Shown: positions 7,801-17,129, numbered from the stretch's first letter. The stretch is DNA of 64,000 nucleotides from an uncultured Carboxylicivirga sp. (GCF_963674565.1 NZ_OY771430.1:5890001-5954000), one strand, 5' to 3'. The notes: generated by a model from the letters alone, not told the origin. A program made the numbers and translations.

Positions 7801-8895
7801 TTATTGTTCTAAAGCAGTTCGTTTAAAGAAATGTTTTGAATCACCCCACTCATCATAACCAATTTTTCGGTTGACCATCTCTACTCTGATGCTTAAACAA
7901 TTTGAGCAATCATCAGCACCTTCGTCAGTGCATGGTTTATTCTGATATAGAGTATAGTCTTTACGATGGATGGTTGGTGTTATGTTTGGCATTATAACAT
8001 TAGCTCCAAATTTAAGGGCTTTTTCTCGTCCCATTGGATCGATAGCCTGTAGTGCGGTTGCTGCAGCTATGTTAATATTCGGAAGCAAAAGACGCAGGGC
8101 AGCAATCATATTAATAGCAACTTCAAATCTGCGTTGAAGTGGCCAAAGTTGGTTTTTGTATTGATATAAAGGTGTTTCGGTATGTTCGATAAACGGACCC
8201 ATACCAACCATATCAATGTTCATGTTTCTAAAAAACAACAAATCGTCAGCCAGGTCTTCGTAGGTTTGAAAAGGAAGTCCAATCATTACGCCGGTACCTG
8301 TTTGGTAACCTTTTTTTTGTAATAATTTTAAACAATTGATTCGGGTTTCAAAGTCATGATGTGAATCATTGGGATGTATCTTCTGATAAAGTGTTTTATT
8401 TGATGTTTCTATTCTTAAAAGATACCTGTGAGCTCCCGCATTAAACCATTTCTGATAAGTTTCCTCAGTTTGCTCCCCAAGAGAAATAGTGATGCCCAGA
8501 TTTCCATCAGTTGCCTCTTTGATTTTCTTTAATAAATCGGTTATCCGGTCAATGAATTTTTTATCGTCACGCTCGCCGGATTGTAGCACTATTGAACCAT
8601 AATGATTGTCGTAAGCAAATTTGGCCGCTTTTAAAATCTCAGCATCATCAATATCGTATCGTTCAGATGAGGTGTTACTTTTTCGGATTCCGCAATAGAG
8701 ACAATCTTTAGTGCAGTAATTCGAGAACTCCACTAATCCTCTAAAATAGACCTTGTTTCCAAGGTTCTGAATGTACTTATTACTGGTTTCTTTTAAAAAG
8801 AAATCTCTTTCTTCTCCATCAAGAGAGATGAGGTGAACAAGATCTTTTTTCGAAAATGTTGACTGATGTACTATTTTGTATGTTTTTTCAAACAC
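7801..8895 (-). CDS. hydE: [FeFe]-hydrogenase H-cluster radical SAM maturase HydE
   Basis: A 364-aa radical SAM enzyme. The SAM-binding cluster motif CTKDCLYC is at C61, C65 and C68. A C-terminal C322-x7-C330-x2-C333 matches the accessory cluster site of HydE from Thermotoga maritima. HydE acts with HydF and HydG to build the H-cluster of [FeFe]-hydrogenase. Neither partner nor a hydrogenase gene is in the window, so this copy is separated from them or is a HydE-like paralogue. The codon at 8895 is GTG; no in-frame ATG lies close upstream. It shares strand and short spacing with zwf-pgl. PylB-type methylornithine synthase is the main alternative, but no pyl genes are near. Confidence 0.85.
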   Translation of the reverse strand: MFEKTYKIVHQSTFSKKDLVHLISLDGEERDFFLKETSNKYIQNLGNKVYFRGLVEFSNYCTKDCLYCGIRKSNTSSERYDIDDAEILKAAKFAYDNHYGSIVLQSGERDDKKFIDRITDLLKKIKEATDGNLGITISLGEQTEETYQKWFNAGAHRYLLRIETSNKTLYQKIHPNDSHHDFETRINCLKLLQKKGYQTGTGVMIGLPFQTYEDLADDLLFFRNMNIDMVGMGPFIEHTETPLYQYKNQLWPLQRRFEVAINMIAALRLLLPNINIAAATALQAIDPMGREKALKFGANVIMPNITPTIHRKDYTLYQNKPCTDEGADDCSNCLSIRVEMVNRKIGYDEWGDSKHFFKRTALEQ

Positions 8896-9103
8896 AATGA
8901 ATGGCTTTTTTAGAAAGGGTAAAAATAAGAAAAAAAGAATATTTGTCAGTTTGAAAGTACAATCATTCGTTTATTTTTATGTCGTTACAATTTGTTATTG
9001 AAATTAATTTTGATTTGGTGTTGTTTGGTTCTAAATGACAGAATATTAAATTAATGGTATTTGTTATAAATTGAAAGATAAAACGGATCTATAATAAACT
9101 GGT

Positions 9104-11164
9104 ATGATAAACGAACAGCTGATTAAGCCGAAAAGTATAGTTGTGGTCGGAGGATCTGATAATATTCAGAAACCGGGAGGTAAGATTCTTAAAAACATTA
9201 TTGATGGAGGATTTGGAGGTAAATTGTACGTTACCAATTTAAATAGTTCATCAGTTCAGGGAATAAGTGCTTGTCCTGATGTTACTGATCTTCATGAGGA
9301 AATAGATCTGGCCGTGATAGCAGTTGCAGCCAAATATTGTCTTCAGACTATTGAGGTTTTGGCTTATCAGAAAGGGGTAAAAGCCTTTATTATTATATCT
9401 GCAGGGTTTGGTGAAGAGAACGAGATTGGTGCCGCATTGGAAAAGCAGATTGTGAAAGTGGTTAATGAGGTTGGTGGATGCTTGATTGGGCCTAATTGTA
9501 TTGGTGTTTTAACCACGCACCATAATAGTGTTTTTACTACGCCTATTCCACCATTAGAGAAAGAAGGGGCTGACTTTATCTCAGGTTCAGGAGCAACCGC
9601 AGTATTTATTATGGAGGCCGGTGTTTCAAAAGGCCTTAAGTTTAACAGTGTTTTCTCGGTAGGAAACAGTGCTCAGATTGGAGTGGAAGAGGTATTGGAA
9701 TATTTGGATATAACTTTTGATCCGGAGAAAAGTTCCAAAATAAAATTACTTTATCTCGAAAGTATAAGTAATCCAAAGAAGCTATTGAAGCATGCTTCAT
9801 CTTTAATCAGAAAAGGCTGTAAGATAGCTGCAGTCAAAGCAGGTGCATCTGAAGCTGGAAGTCGGGCTGCGTCCAGTCATACGGGAGCCATGGCTAACAG
9901 TGACCTGGCAGTAGATACTTTGTTTCATAAAGCAGGTATTGTTCGATGCTATGGACGTGAAGAACTGGCCAATGTAGCTGCTGTTTTTATGGGGAAGCCA
10001 TTGGTTGGCAAAAATATTGCAATAATTACACATGCTGGTGGACCGGCGGTAATGCTAACAGATACGCTTTCAAACGGAGGATTAATAGTACCAACTATAA
10101 AGGGAGGTAAAGCAGATGAATTATTAACGAAGTTGTTTCCTGGTTCCAGTGTTTCAAATCCTATAGATTTTTTGGCTACAGGAACCGCTGAACAACTGGG
10201 CTGTATCATTGATGCATGTGAGAATGATTTTGATCATATCGATGCGATGGTAGTTGTGTTTGGTAGTCCCGGATTGTTTCCGATAAATGAAGTGTATGAT
10301 GTGCTTCATCAGAAAATGAGCAAATGTAAAAAGCCTATTTATCCGGTTTTGCCATCTGTGGTTAATGCAAAAGAGGCGATTGATGAATTTTTATCCAAAG
10401 GAAATTTTGGTTTTTCGGATGAGGTAAACCTTGGACAGGCTTTGGTTAAAGTTCATAATGTATCTGCTCCACAAGTAAAAAATAATAATAAGCAACTTGT
10501 TAATCAGCAAAAAATTCGTCGAATAATTGAGAGTCAGGTTTCAGGATATGCAGCTCCAGAAACTGTGCAGGCATTACTAGATGCAGCAGGTGTTTCAAGG
10601 GTTCGGGAAATAGTAAGTGATGATGTTGATCAACTGTTAAATGCTGTCAGCGAAATAGGCTTCCCGATTGTGATGAAAGTTGTGGGACCTGTTCATAAAT
10701 CAGATGTGGGTGGTGTTGTATTAAATGTTGAAAACGAGGCGCAATTAATAGCTGAGTTTAGACACATGATGCAAATAAATGAGGCCGTAGGCGTAATGAT
10801 TCAGCCAATGTTAAAGGGTACTGAATTATTTGTAGGGGCAAGTTATGAGCCTGGATTTGGACACATTGTTTTATGTGGTTTGGGAGGTATTTTTGTTGAG
10901 GTTTTAAAAGATGTTAGCTCTGGTTTGTGTCCTGTTTCGCATATTGAGGCTCTTGCAATGATTCAAAAATTAAGAGGTTATAAGATAATACAAGGAGTAA
11001 GGGGTAATATAGGAGTTGATGAAGAGGTTTTTGCTGATATTATCGTTCGAATTTCTCAAATGTTAGAGTGTGCACCTGAAATAAAAGAGATGGATATAAA
11101 TCCTTTGCTTGGAGAAGGTGAACGGATTGTTGCTGTTGATGCACGAATCAGGATAGAAAGATGA
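9104..11164 (+). CDS. ADP-forming acetate/acyl-CoA ligase (fused alpha-beta)
   Basis: A 686-aa protein with the fused acetyl-CoA synthetase (ADP-forming) layout. A CoA-binding Rossmann domain (about 1-130; IVVVGGSDNIQKPGGKILKN) is followed by two succinyl-CoA-ligase-like domains, with the phosphohistidine in SSHTGAMANSD at about H259. A C-terminal ATP-grasp domain spans about 465-686 (GFPIVMKVVGPVHKSDVGG). It converts acyl-CoA plus ADP and phosphate to free acid, CoA and ATP, an energy-conserving last step of fermentation. The flavodoxin and 2-oxoacid:ferredoxin oxidoreductase genes follow on the same strand. Substrate range (acetyl- or branched or aromatic acyl-CoA) cannot be told from sequence. 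Confidence 0.92.
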   Translation: MINEQLIKPKSIVVVGGSDNIQKPGGKILKNIIDGGFGGKLYVTNLNSSSVQGISACPDVTDLHEEIDLAVIAVAAKYCLQTIEVLAYQKGVKAFIIISAGFGEENEIGAALEKQIVKVVNEVGGCLIGPNCIGVLTTHHNSVFTTPIPPLEKEGADFISGSGATAVFIMEAGVSKGLKFNSVFSVGNSAQIGVEEVLEYLDITFDPEKSSKIKLLYLESISNPKKLLKHASSLIRKGCKIAAVKAGASEAGSRAASSHTGAMANSDLAVDTLFHKAGIVRCYGREELANVAAVFMGKPLVGKNIAIITHAGGPAVMLTDTLSNGGLIVPTIKGGKADELLTKLFPGSSVSNPIDFLATGTAEQLGCIIDACENDFDHIDAMVVVFGSPGLFPINEVYDVLHQKMSKCKKPIYPVLPSVVNAKEAIDEFLSKGNFGFSDEVNLGQALVKVHNVSAPQVKNNNKQLVNQQKIRRIIESQVSGYAAPETVQALLDAAGVSRVREIVSDDVDQLLNAVSEIGFPIVMKVVGPVHKSDVGGVVLNVENEAQLIAEFRHMMQINEAVGVMIQPMLKGTELFVGASYEPGFGHIVLCGLGGIFVEVLKDVSSGLCPVSHIEALAMIQKLRGYKIIQGVRGNIGVDEEVFADIIVRISQMLECAPEIKEMDINPLLGEGERIVAVDARIRIER

Positions 11165-11532
11165 TTTGATGTCTTTTAAAAACTGACTTTAATTGGTTTA
11201 TGGTTGGTGAATACAATAAGATAATTCAGAAAAGATTGAAAACTTGATTTATATCATCCGGTATAATGCTGTTAAGTTTTAAAATCCTCTTAAATTTGTT
11301 TGTACTTACAAATCGAAAAATTGGGATTAACCAACATTTGAAAAGGAATTCTCTGGTGAATAATTCAGTAAACCTTGAGAAGATCCAATTCTTTTAAAGT
11401 TCTTGATTGAACACTATTAAGTGAGTTATTGAATGTTGTATGCTTAATGAATAGTGCAAGCTTAGGTGTAAGTTGCATATCTCACATAAAAAAAGCATAT
11501 TTGAATTAACAGAATTAGTAAAAACGCAAACT
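11165..11532. other. 368-bp AT-rich intergenic region
   Basis: This gap between the acyl-CoA ligase and flavodoxin genes holds no credible gene. An in-frame upstream extension of the flavodoxin (from 11473) has no flavodoxin character. A loose inverted repeat, CACTATTAAG with CTTAATGAATAGTG about 25 nt later, is the only structure seen. No clear TAnnTTTG promoter was found. Confidence 0.5.
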
Positions 11533-12057
11533 ATGTCTCAGATTGGAATCTTTTATGGTCCGCAACTTGGAAGTGTTGAAAAAGTTGCCAATTTAATTGC
11601 GGAACGTCTTGGAAAAGATCGGGTTGAACTTATTCCTGTAAAGAATTGTGAGGCGGAAGCCATTAATAAATTCGACAATATAATTTTAGGTGCCTCTACG
11701 ATAGGTAAAACTAATTGGGATTCAGAATATAAAGATACAGATTGGGATGTTTTTGCAACCAAGCTTGAAAACGCCAAATGGGAAGGAAAGAAAGTTGCAA
11801 TTTATAGTCTGGGTGACCATATACAGTATGCAGAACACTTTGTTGATGCCATTGGCTGGATCTATGAAAGATTGGAAAAACTGAATGTTGAGGTGGTTGG
11901 TTTTTGTCCGGCTGAAGATTATGATTTTATTGAATCAGAAGGTGTTCGCGATGGTCAGTTTATGGGGCTTCCTGTAGATGAAGATACTGAACCTGAAATG
12001 ACTGATCTCAGAGTGAAAAATTGGGTGAAACGACTCATTAATGAGTTTGGTTTCTAA
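11533..12057 (+). CDS. Flavodoxin
   Basis: A 174-aa long-chain flavodoxin, a cytoplasmic FMN electron carrier that can replace ferredoxin. The N-terminal phosphate-binding loop is IGIFYGPQLGSVEKVANLI. A typical long-chain insert follows (LGASTIGKTNWDSEYKDTDW), then KKVAIYSLGDHIQYAEHFVDA. I start at the ATG at 11533 because the fold begins there; an upstream in-frame start would add 20 residues without family similarity. It lies just before an aminotransferase and a 2-oxoacid:ferredoxin oxidoreductase operon, so it may accept their electrons. Confidence 0.92.
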   Translation: MSQIGIFYGPQLGSVEKVANLIAERLGKDRVELIPVKNCEAEAINKFDNIILGASTIGKTNWDSEYKDTDWDVFATKLENAKWEGKKVAIYSLGDHIQYAEHFVDAIGWIYERLEKLNVEVVGFCPAEDYDFIESEGVRDGQFMGLPVDEDTEPEMTDLRVKNWVKRLINEFGF

Positions 12058-12070
12058 AAATATAAAATTG

Positions 12071-12097
12071 GGTGGTGTACTGTACGCCACCTTTTTT
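12071..12097 (+). terminator. Terminator of the flavodoxin gene
   Basis: GGTGGTGTAC pairs with GTACGCCACC (one T-G pair), followed by TTTTTT. It is a compact Rho-independent terminator 13 nt after the flavodoxin stop, which suggests the flavodoxin transcript is separate from the aminotransferase. Confidence 0.75.
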
Positions 12098-12149
12098 GTG
12101 TCATTATTCCTGATTTGTTAATTGGGGCTGATGAATTAATCGTAAAGCA

Positions 12150-13469
12150 ATGCAACAAAATAGTAACACACCAATTTCCAGGTCAATAGTTGACCGGGTA
12201 TTGGAAAAATATCAAATAGAGGATCTAAACAGAGCCACTATTCGTGAAATTGTTTCTGTTGTTAACGATATTGAAGACGAATCGGGTCAGAAATACATTC
12301 GGATGGAGATGGGGGTTCCCGGATTACTTCCGTCTGAAATTGGAACCCAAGCTGAAATTGAAGCTCTTAAAAGAGGTGTTGCATCAAAGTATCCAATGCT
12401 GGAAGGTATAAAACCTTTGAAACTGGAAGCTAGTCGCTTTGTAAAAGCGTTTGTTGATTTAGATATTTCTGCAGAGTGTTGTGTGCCTACTGTTGGTTCG
12501 ATGCAAGGTTCGTATGCTAACTTTTTGGTTACCGGAAAGTTATATGCCGAAAAAGATACGATTTTATTTATTGATCCGGGATTTCCGGTACAAAAGCAGC
12601 AGCTGGATGTACTAGGATATAAATATGAATCGTTTGATGTATATGATTACAGAGGTGAGGCTTTGCGCGAAAAGCTGGAATCATATTTTGTTACCGGTAA
12701 GATTGCTTCTGTTCTCTATTCAAATCCCAATAATCCAACGTGGATTTGTTTTACAGAGAGGGAGTTGAAGATAATTGGTGAGTTGGCAACAAAATATGAT
12801 GTGGTAGTTATCGAAGATCTAGCTTACTTTGCAATGGATTTCCGACAGGATTTGTCTCAACCTTTTGAGGCTCCGTTTCAAGCAAGTGTTGGACATTATA
12901 CCGATAATTATGTTTTATTGATTTCGAGCTCAAAGGCCTTTAGTTATGCTGGTCAACGGACTGGTTTAATGTGTGTTTCGGATAAATTGTTTCATCGTAA
13001 ATATGATCATTTGCAGAAACGATTTGGATTAGCTAAATACGGACAGGTTTTGGTGTCCCGGGTATTATACAGCTTATCATCCGGTGCCAGTCACTCTGCT
13101 CAATATGCTTTAGCTGCCATGCTAAAAGCTGCTTCTGACGGTGAATTTAAGTTTCTGGATGAAGTAAAAGAGTATGGGAAAAGAGGACAATGGATGAAAG
13201 AGTTGTTTTTAGATAATGGATTTGAGTTGATATACGATAAGGATATGGATGAGCCCTTGGCTGATGGTTTTTATTTTACTATCCGATATGGCCAAATGAG
13301 TGGTGGTGAATTATTGAAAGAGCTGTTGTATTATGGTGTCAGTGCCATAACACTTGGTAAGACAGGTAGTAAACAAGAAGGGTTAAGAGCTTGTGTATCA
13401 CAAACCGGCAAAGAACGCTTTGCTGAGTTAAAAGAGAGATTAGAGTTGTTCAGAAATAATCATGCATAA
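12150..13469 (+). CDS. PLP-dependent class I/II aminotransferase
   Basis: A 439-aa fold-type I aminotransferase. Visible motifs are the aromatic/PLP-contact region LYSNPNNPTWICF, the Asp that pairs with the pyridine nitrogen in VVVIEDLAYFAMDF, and the Schiff-base lysine in SSSKAFSYAGQRTGL. It moves amino groups between amino acids and 2-oxoacids. Its place directly upstream of a four-subunit 2-oxoacid:ferredoxin oxidoreductase suggests it supplies the 2-oxoacid, for example from branched-chain or aromatic amino acids or glutamate. The donor cannot be fixed from sequence. Confidence 0.88.
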   Translation: MQQNSNTPISRSIVDRVLEKYQIEDLNRATIREIVSVVNDIEDESGQKYIRMEMGVPGLLPSEIGTQAEIEALKRGVASKYPMLEGIKPLKLEASRFVKAFVDLDISAECCVPTVGSMQGSYANFLVTGKLYAEKDTILFIDPGFPVQKQQLDVLGYKYESFDVYDYRGEALREKLESYFVTGKIASVLYSNPNNPTWICFTERELKIIGELATKYDVVVIEDLAYFAMDFRQDLSQPFEAPFQASVGHYTDNYVLLISSSKAFSYAGQRTGLMCVSDKLFHRKYDHLQKRFGLAKYGQVLVSRVLYSLSSGASHSAQYALAAMLKAASDGEFKFLDEVKEYGKRGQWMKELFLDNGFELIYDKDMDEPLADGFYFTIRYGQMSGGELLKELLYYGVSAITLGKTGSKQEGLRACVSQTGKERFAELKERLELFRNNHA

Positions 13470-13597
13470 AAGGCAAAGTGTGTGACGATTTGTAAGTTGT
13501 CTTTATGTGTTTAAAAACAAGTGGATAGTGATACTAATCATGTTGTTTTTAGTGAGTGATGTGTAAATTTGAAATTAAACTAAAAGACTCAAAAATT

Positions 13598-13834
13598 ATG
13601 GCAAAAGCGAAAGGTGCAATAGTTGTTGACACAAAGGCCTGTAAGGGATGCGGAGTGTGTGTAACTGCTTGCCCTACAAAAGTAATTGAATTGGCTGCCG
13701 AAGTAAACGGTAAGGGGTATCATTACGCCTACATGGCCAACCCCGATTCGTGTATCGGTTGTGCCAATTGTGGGATTGTTTGTCCCGACACATGTATTAC
13801 TGTTTATCGAGCGAAAGCAGATGCTACTGCTTAA
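13598..13834 (+). CDS. 2-oxoacid:ferredoxin oxidoreductase, 4Fe-4S (delta) subunit
   Basis: A 78-aa two-cluster ferredoxin with two Cys motifs, CKGCGVCVTACP and CIGCANCGIVCP, each holding a [4Fe-4S] cluster. It is the electron-transfer subunit (KorD/VorD type) for the enzyme encoded by the next three genes. I place the start at the ATG at 13598; an in-frame ATG at 13556 would add 14 residues that do not look like the family. The gap to the next gene is 30 nt, consistent with one operon. Confidence 0.9.
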   Translation: MAKAKGAIVVDTKACKGCGVCVTACPTKVIELAAEVNGKGYHYAYMANPDSCIGCANCGIVCPDTCITVYRAKADATA

Positions 13835-13864
13835 AATTAAATTTGAATGGAAATTTAGTCACAC

Positions 13865-14944
13865 ATGAGAGAACTAAAATTAATGAAAGGTAATGAGGCA
13901 ATAGCCGAAGCTGCTATCCGCTGTGGAGTAGATGGATATTTCGGATATCCTATTACACCTCAGTCGGAAGTAATGGAAACCCTCATGGACCAGGCGCCTT
14001 GGAAAACAACCGGAATGGTTGTGTTGCAGGCCGAAAGTGAAATTGCTTCAATTAATATGGTATATGGCGGTGCCGGTTGTGGTAAGCGCGTAATGACTTC
14101 TTCATCCAGTCCGGGTATCAGTTTGATGCAGGAAGGAATAACTTATCTGGCCGGGTCAGAGTTGCCTTGTGTCGTTGTTAATGTTGTTAGGGGAGGACCT
14201 GGATTGGGTACAATTCAACCTGCTCAATCGGATTATTTTCAATCTGTGAAAGGGGGTGGTCATGGCGATTATAAATTAATCACATTAGCGCCAGCTTCTG
14301 TACAGGAAATGGCTGATTTTGTTGAGTTAGCGTTTGACTTAGCTTTTAAATATAGAAATCCGGCATTGATTCTGTCAGATGGTGTAATTGGCCAGATGAT
14401 GGAAAAAGTAGAGCTGGGAGAGTACAAACCTCGATGGACCAATGAGTATATTGAGGAGAATTATCCGTGGGCTACTATGGGTAAAAAGAATCGCGAACGT
14501 AATATAATTACCTCTGTTCAGTTGGAACCAAGTGTTCAGGAGGCATTCAATCACAAGCTTCAGAAAAAATACAGGGAGTGTGAAGAGAATGAGGTTCGCT
14601 ATGAAGAATATATGTGTGAGGATGCAGACTATTTGTTTGTTGCCTATGGCTCAAGTGCCCGTATATGTCAAAAATCTGTAGAAATAGCACGATCTAAAGG
14701 AATTAAAGTTGGATTACTTCGTCCGATTACCTTATGGCCGTTCCCAACCAAGCAAATTGCACATTATGCTGATAAAGTGAAAGGTATGTTATCGGTTGAA
14801 ATGAGTGCCGGTCAAATGGTGGAGGATGTTCGCTTATCGGTTTGCGGTAAAGTGCCGGTTGAGCATTATGGACGTTTTGGTGGTGCTATTCACTCACCAG
14901 GTGAGGTAGTAGAGGCATTGGAAAATAAACTCTTAAAAGCGTAA
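13865..14944 (+). CDS. vorB: 2-oxoacid:ferredoxin oxidoreductase, alpha subunit (VorB/KorA type)
   Basis: A 359-aa subunit with the pyrimidine-binding half of the thiamine diphosphate site (GYFGYPITPQSEVMETL, conserved Glu in LQAESEIASINMVYGGAG) and a transketolase C-terminal-like domain near the end (YLFVAYGSSARICQKSVEIA). Proteins of this size in Bacteroidota are usually named 3-methyl-2-oxobutanoate dehydrogenase VorB, or KorA of 2-oxoglutarate:ferredoxin oxidoreductase. Oxidative decarboxylation of a 2-oxoacid gives acyl-CoA, CO2 and reduced ferredoxin. Substrate (2-oxoisovalerate or 2-oxoglutarate) is not resolved by sequence alone. Three nt separate it from the beta subunit. Confidence 0.9.
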   Translation: MRELKLMKGNEAIAEAAIRCGVDGYFGYPITPQSEVMETLMDQAPWKTTGMVVLQAESEIASINMVYGGAGCGKRVMTSSSSPGISLMQEGITYLAGSELPCVVVNVVRGGPGLGTIQPAQSDYFQSVKGGGHGDYKLITLAPASVQEMADFVELAFDLAFKYRNPALILSDGVIGQMMEKVELGEYKPRWTNEYIEENYPWATMGKKNRERNIITSVQLEPSVQEAFNHKLQKKYRECEENEVRYEEYMCEDADYLFVAYGSSARICQKSVEIARSKGIKVGLLRPITLWPFPTKQIAHYADKVKGMLSVEMSAGQMVEDVRLSVCGKVPVEHYGRFGGAIHSPGEVVEALENKLLKA

Positions 14945-14947
14945 GAC

Positions 14948-15712
14948 ATGTCAGAAATAAATTCTATTATATCTCCTGAAAACATAGTTTATCAAAAGAC
15001 ACCTCTTTTAACGGATGCAACCATGCACTATTGTCCTGGTTGTAGCCACGGAACAGTTCATAAGTTACTGGCTGAGGTGTTGGAGGATTTAGAGCTTCAG
15101 GAAACGGCAATTGGAGTAGCTCCAGTTGGATGTTCGGTATTACTGTATAATTATATTGATATTGACTGGCAGGAAGCAGCTCATGGTAGAGCACCTGCAG
15201 TGGCAACAGGCATTAAGCGTCTTTTGCCCGAAAAAGTAGTGTTTTCGTATCAGGGAGATGGCGATTTAGCTGCTATTGGAACTGCTGAAACAATACATGC
15301 CTGTAATCGTGGTGAAAATATCGTTATCATTTTCATTAACAACGGTATCTACGGAATGACAGGTGGGCAGATGGCTCCGACAACTTTGCCTGGAATGAAA
15401 GCGGCAACATGTCCGCAAGGACGTGATGTAAGCCATGATGGTATGCCAATTAAAATTTCTGATTTATTGGCCCAATTACCAGGTACTTGTTATGTAACCC
15501 GTCAAGCAGTTCATACACCTGCTAACGTACGTAAAACAAAGAAGGCTTTGCGTAAGGCGTTTGAAAATCAAATGGCGAATAAAGGAACCTCGTTGGTTGA
15601 GGTTGTTGCAACCTGCAACTCTGGCTGGAAAATGAGTCCTGTACAGTCCAATCAATGGATGGAAGAGAATATGTTTCCAATGTATCCATTAGGAGATTTA
15701 AAAGACGAATAG
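14948..15712 (+). CDS. 2-oxoacid:ferredoxin oxidoreductase, beta (TPP-binding) subunit
   Basis: A 254-aa TPP-binding subunit. The cluster-binding motif CPGCSHGTVHKLL is near the N-terminus, the TPP/Mg motif is GDGDLAAIGTAETIHACNRG followed by IIFINNGIYGMTGGQMAPTT, and further Cys residues are in KAATCPQGRD. It catalyses decarboxylation together with the alpha subunit. The length and the GMTGGQMAPTT stretch match KorB/VorA-type enzymes. It is tightly spaced between alpha and gamma genes. Confidence 0.92.
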   Translation: MSEINSIISPENIVYQKTPLLTDATMHYCPGCSHGTVHKLLAEVLEDLELQETAIGVAPVGCSVLLYNYIDIDWQEAAHGRAPAVATGIKRLLPEKVVFSYQGDGDLAAIGTAETIHACNRGENIVIIFINNGIYGMTGGQMAPTTLPGMKAATCPQGRDVSHDGMPIKISDLLAQLPGTCYVTRQAVHTPANVRKTKKALRKAFENQMANKGTSLVEVVATCNSGWKMSPVQSNQWMEENMFPMYPLGDLKDE

Positions 15713-15736
15713 TCATCTTGATTAAAAATTAGTAAA

Positions 15737-16291
15737 ATGAAAGAAGAAATAATCATAGCCGGTTTCGGTGGTCAGGGTGTACTTTCAATGGGTAAGATTT
15801 TAGCTTACTCAGGCGTAATGCAAGGTCAGGAAGTAAGCTGGATGCCATCATACGGACCTGAAATGCGCGGAGGAACAGCGAATGTGACCGTTATTCTCAG
15901 TGATGAAAGAATCAGTTCACCTATTCTTCATGAATTTGATACTGCCATCATACTGAACCAGCAGTCGATGGATAAATTCGAAAAAGATGTAAAACCAGGT
16001 GGAACATTAATATATGATGGGAATGGTATTACCCGTCATCCTGAGCGTACTGATATAAATGTTTATAGAGTTGACGCCACGGAAGAGGCTGCCCGTATGC
16101 ATTCAGTTAAAACATTTAACATGATTGTGTTGGGTGGATTTTTGAAGGTTAAACCAGTTGTTGATATGAATAATGTTATCGAGGGTTTAAAAAAGTCATT
16201 ACCTGAGCGTCATCATCATCTTATTCCAATGAATGAGAAAGCTATTGAACGTGGAACTCAGATTATAAAAGAAGTTTCAATGGTGGTGTAA
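15737..16291 (+). CDS. 2-oxoacid:ferredoxin oxidoreductase, gamma subunit
   Basis: A 184-aa subunit of the POR_gamma family, with the characteristic start EIIIAGFGGQGVLSMGKILA and the conserved WMPSYGPEMRGGTANVTVI. It completes the D-A-B-C four-subunit enzyme, whose genes lie within 2.7 kb on one strand with gaps of 30, 3 and 24 nt. A strong terminator follows at 16361. Confidence 0.93.
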   Translation: MKEEIIIAGFGGQGVLSMGKILAYSGVMQGQEVSWMPSYGPEMRGGTANVTVILSDERISSPILHEFDTAIILNQQSMDKFEKDVKPGGTLIYDGNGITRHPERTDINVYRVDATEEAARMHSVKTFNMIVLGGFLKVKPVVDMNNVIEGLKKSLPERHHHLIPMNEKAIERGTQIIKEVSMVV

Positions 16292-16360
16292 CCAAAGTGA
16301 TTTAAAAAGAGATGAGCATATAAATCCAAAAGTCATAGTTGGCTATGGATCGAAAGCAAT

Positions 16361-16396
16361 AAAAAAGCGCGACTACTTATGAGTTGCGCTTTTTTA
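16361..16396. terminator. Terminator after the 2-oxoacid oxidoreductase operon
   Basis: AAAAAAGCGCGACT pairs with AGTTGCGCTTTTTT across a 7-nt loop with one G-T pair. It lies between the converging gamma subunit and DUF2490 genes and has A/T tracts on both sides, so it may act in both directions. Confidence 0.85.
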
Positions 16397-16456
16397 ATGA
16401 AATTAAAACCGGAAGAGTTTTACAATTGGGAGTTTAGTAACTCTCCCGGTTTGTTG

Positions 16457-17110
16457 CTAAAACCTGATTTTATAACCTATATCTATGATATGTCGGTTTC
16501 TGGCTTCGTTTAAATAGTAATCCAAATTATAGGATAAGCTTATGCTGTTCTTTTTAAATAGCTTATAACTAAACCCTAATCCGTATCTTATTTTGTACCA
16601 ATCAGAGTTGGTTAGGTCGTGATAGGCCTGAATGCTTGCCTCAGGTGTAAGTTTACTGTTTTTGATATTATATTCTAAAGATCCTTTATATCTGAAAAAA
16701 GCTGATCCATCATTGTCGTCATTATAATCAGTATAACTTAATCTAAAACCGGGTGTCCAGCGATCAAAGCTTTTCTTGTATGAGGCACTTAACATGTAAC
16801 GAGGCAAATACTCCGTATCTTTATTATCTCTGTAATTGATAATGTACTGGTATCTTGCAGCAAATGAAATGTTTTTGAAGGCCTTGTATTCCAGCTCGGC
16901 TTCCAGTTGCGTTCGATCAAGTTTAAACTGATCTTCAAAGCGAAATTCTGGTGCAAGTTCCAGTTTTAATTTCTTTGCAAGCTTAAATTGAGCTGTAAAG
17001 GCTGTGCGGGTTTGCCATTCGTTTTCAGCATTCTGCGCTGATAATGGCAGTACCATTGTCAATAGAAGAATGACAGCAAAGTATCTGGATAAAAATATTT
17101 TGATCTTCAT
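16457..17110 (-). CDS. DUF2490 domain outer-membrane-like protein
   Basis: A 217-aa protein with a signal peptide (MKIKIFLSRYFAVILLLTMV, cleavage near LSAQ). The rest is alternating amphipathic beta strands with many Tyr and Arg/Lys (YRDNKDTEYLPRYMLSASYK), ending in an aromatic residue (IDIGYKIRF), as in outer-membrane beta-barrels. DUF2490 has no established function. It lies 19 nt downstream of the DUF4956 membrane protein gene and is probably co-transcribed with it and the VTC-domain gene. Confidence 0.85.
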   Translation of the reverse strand: MKIKIFLSRYFAVILLLTMVLPLSAQNAENEWQTRTAFTAQFKLAKKLKLELAPEFRFEDQFKLDRTQLEAELEYKAFKNISFAARYQYIINYRDNKDTEYLPRYMLSASYKKSFDRWTPGFRLSYTDYNDDNDGSAFFRYKGSLEYNIKNSKLTPEASIQAYHDLTNSDWYKIRYGLGFSYKLFKKNSISLSYNLDYYLNEARNRHIIDIGYKIRF

Positions 17111-17129
17111 TAATTACCTGTTAATAAGA

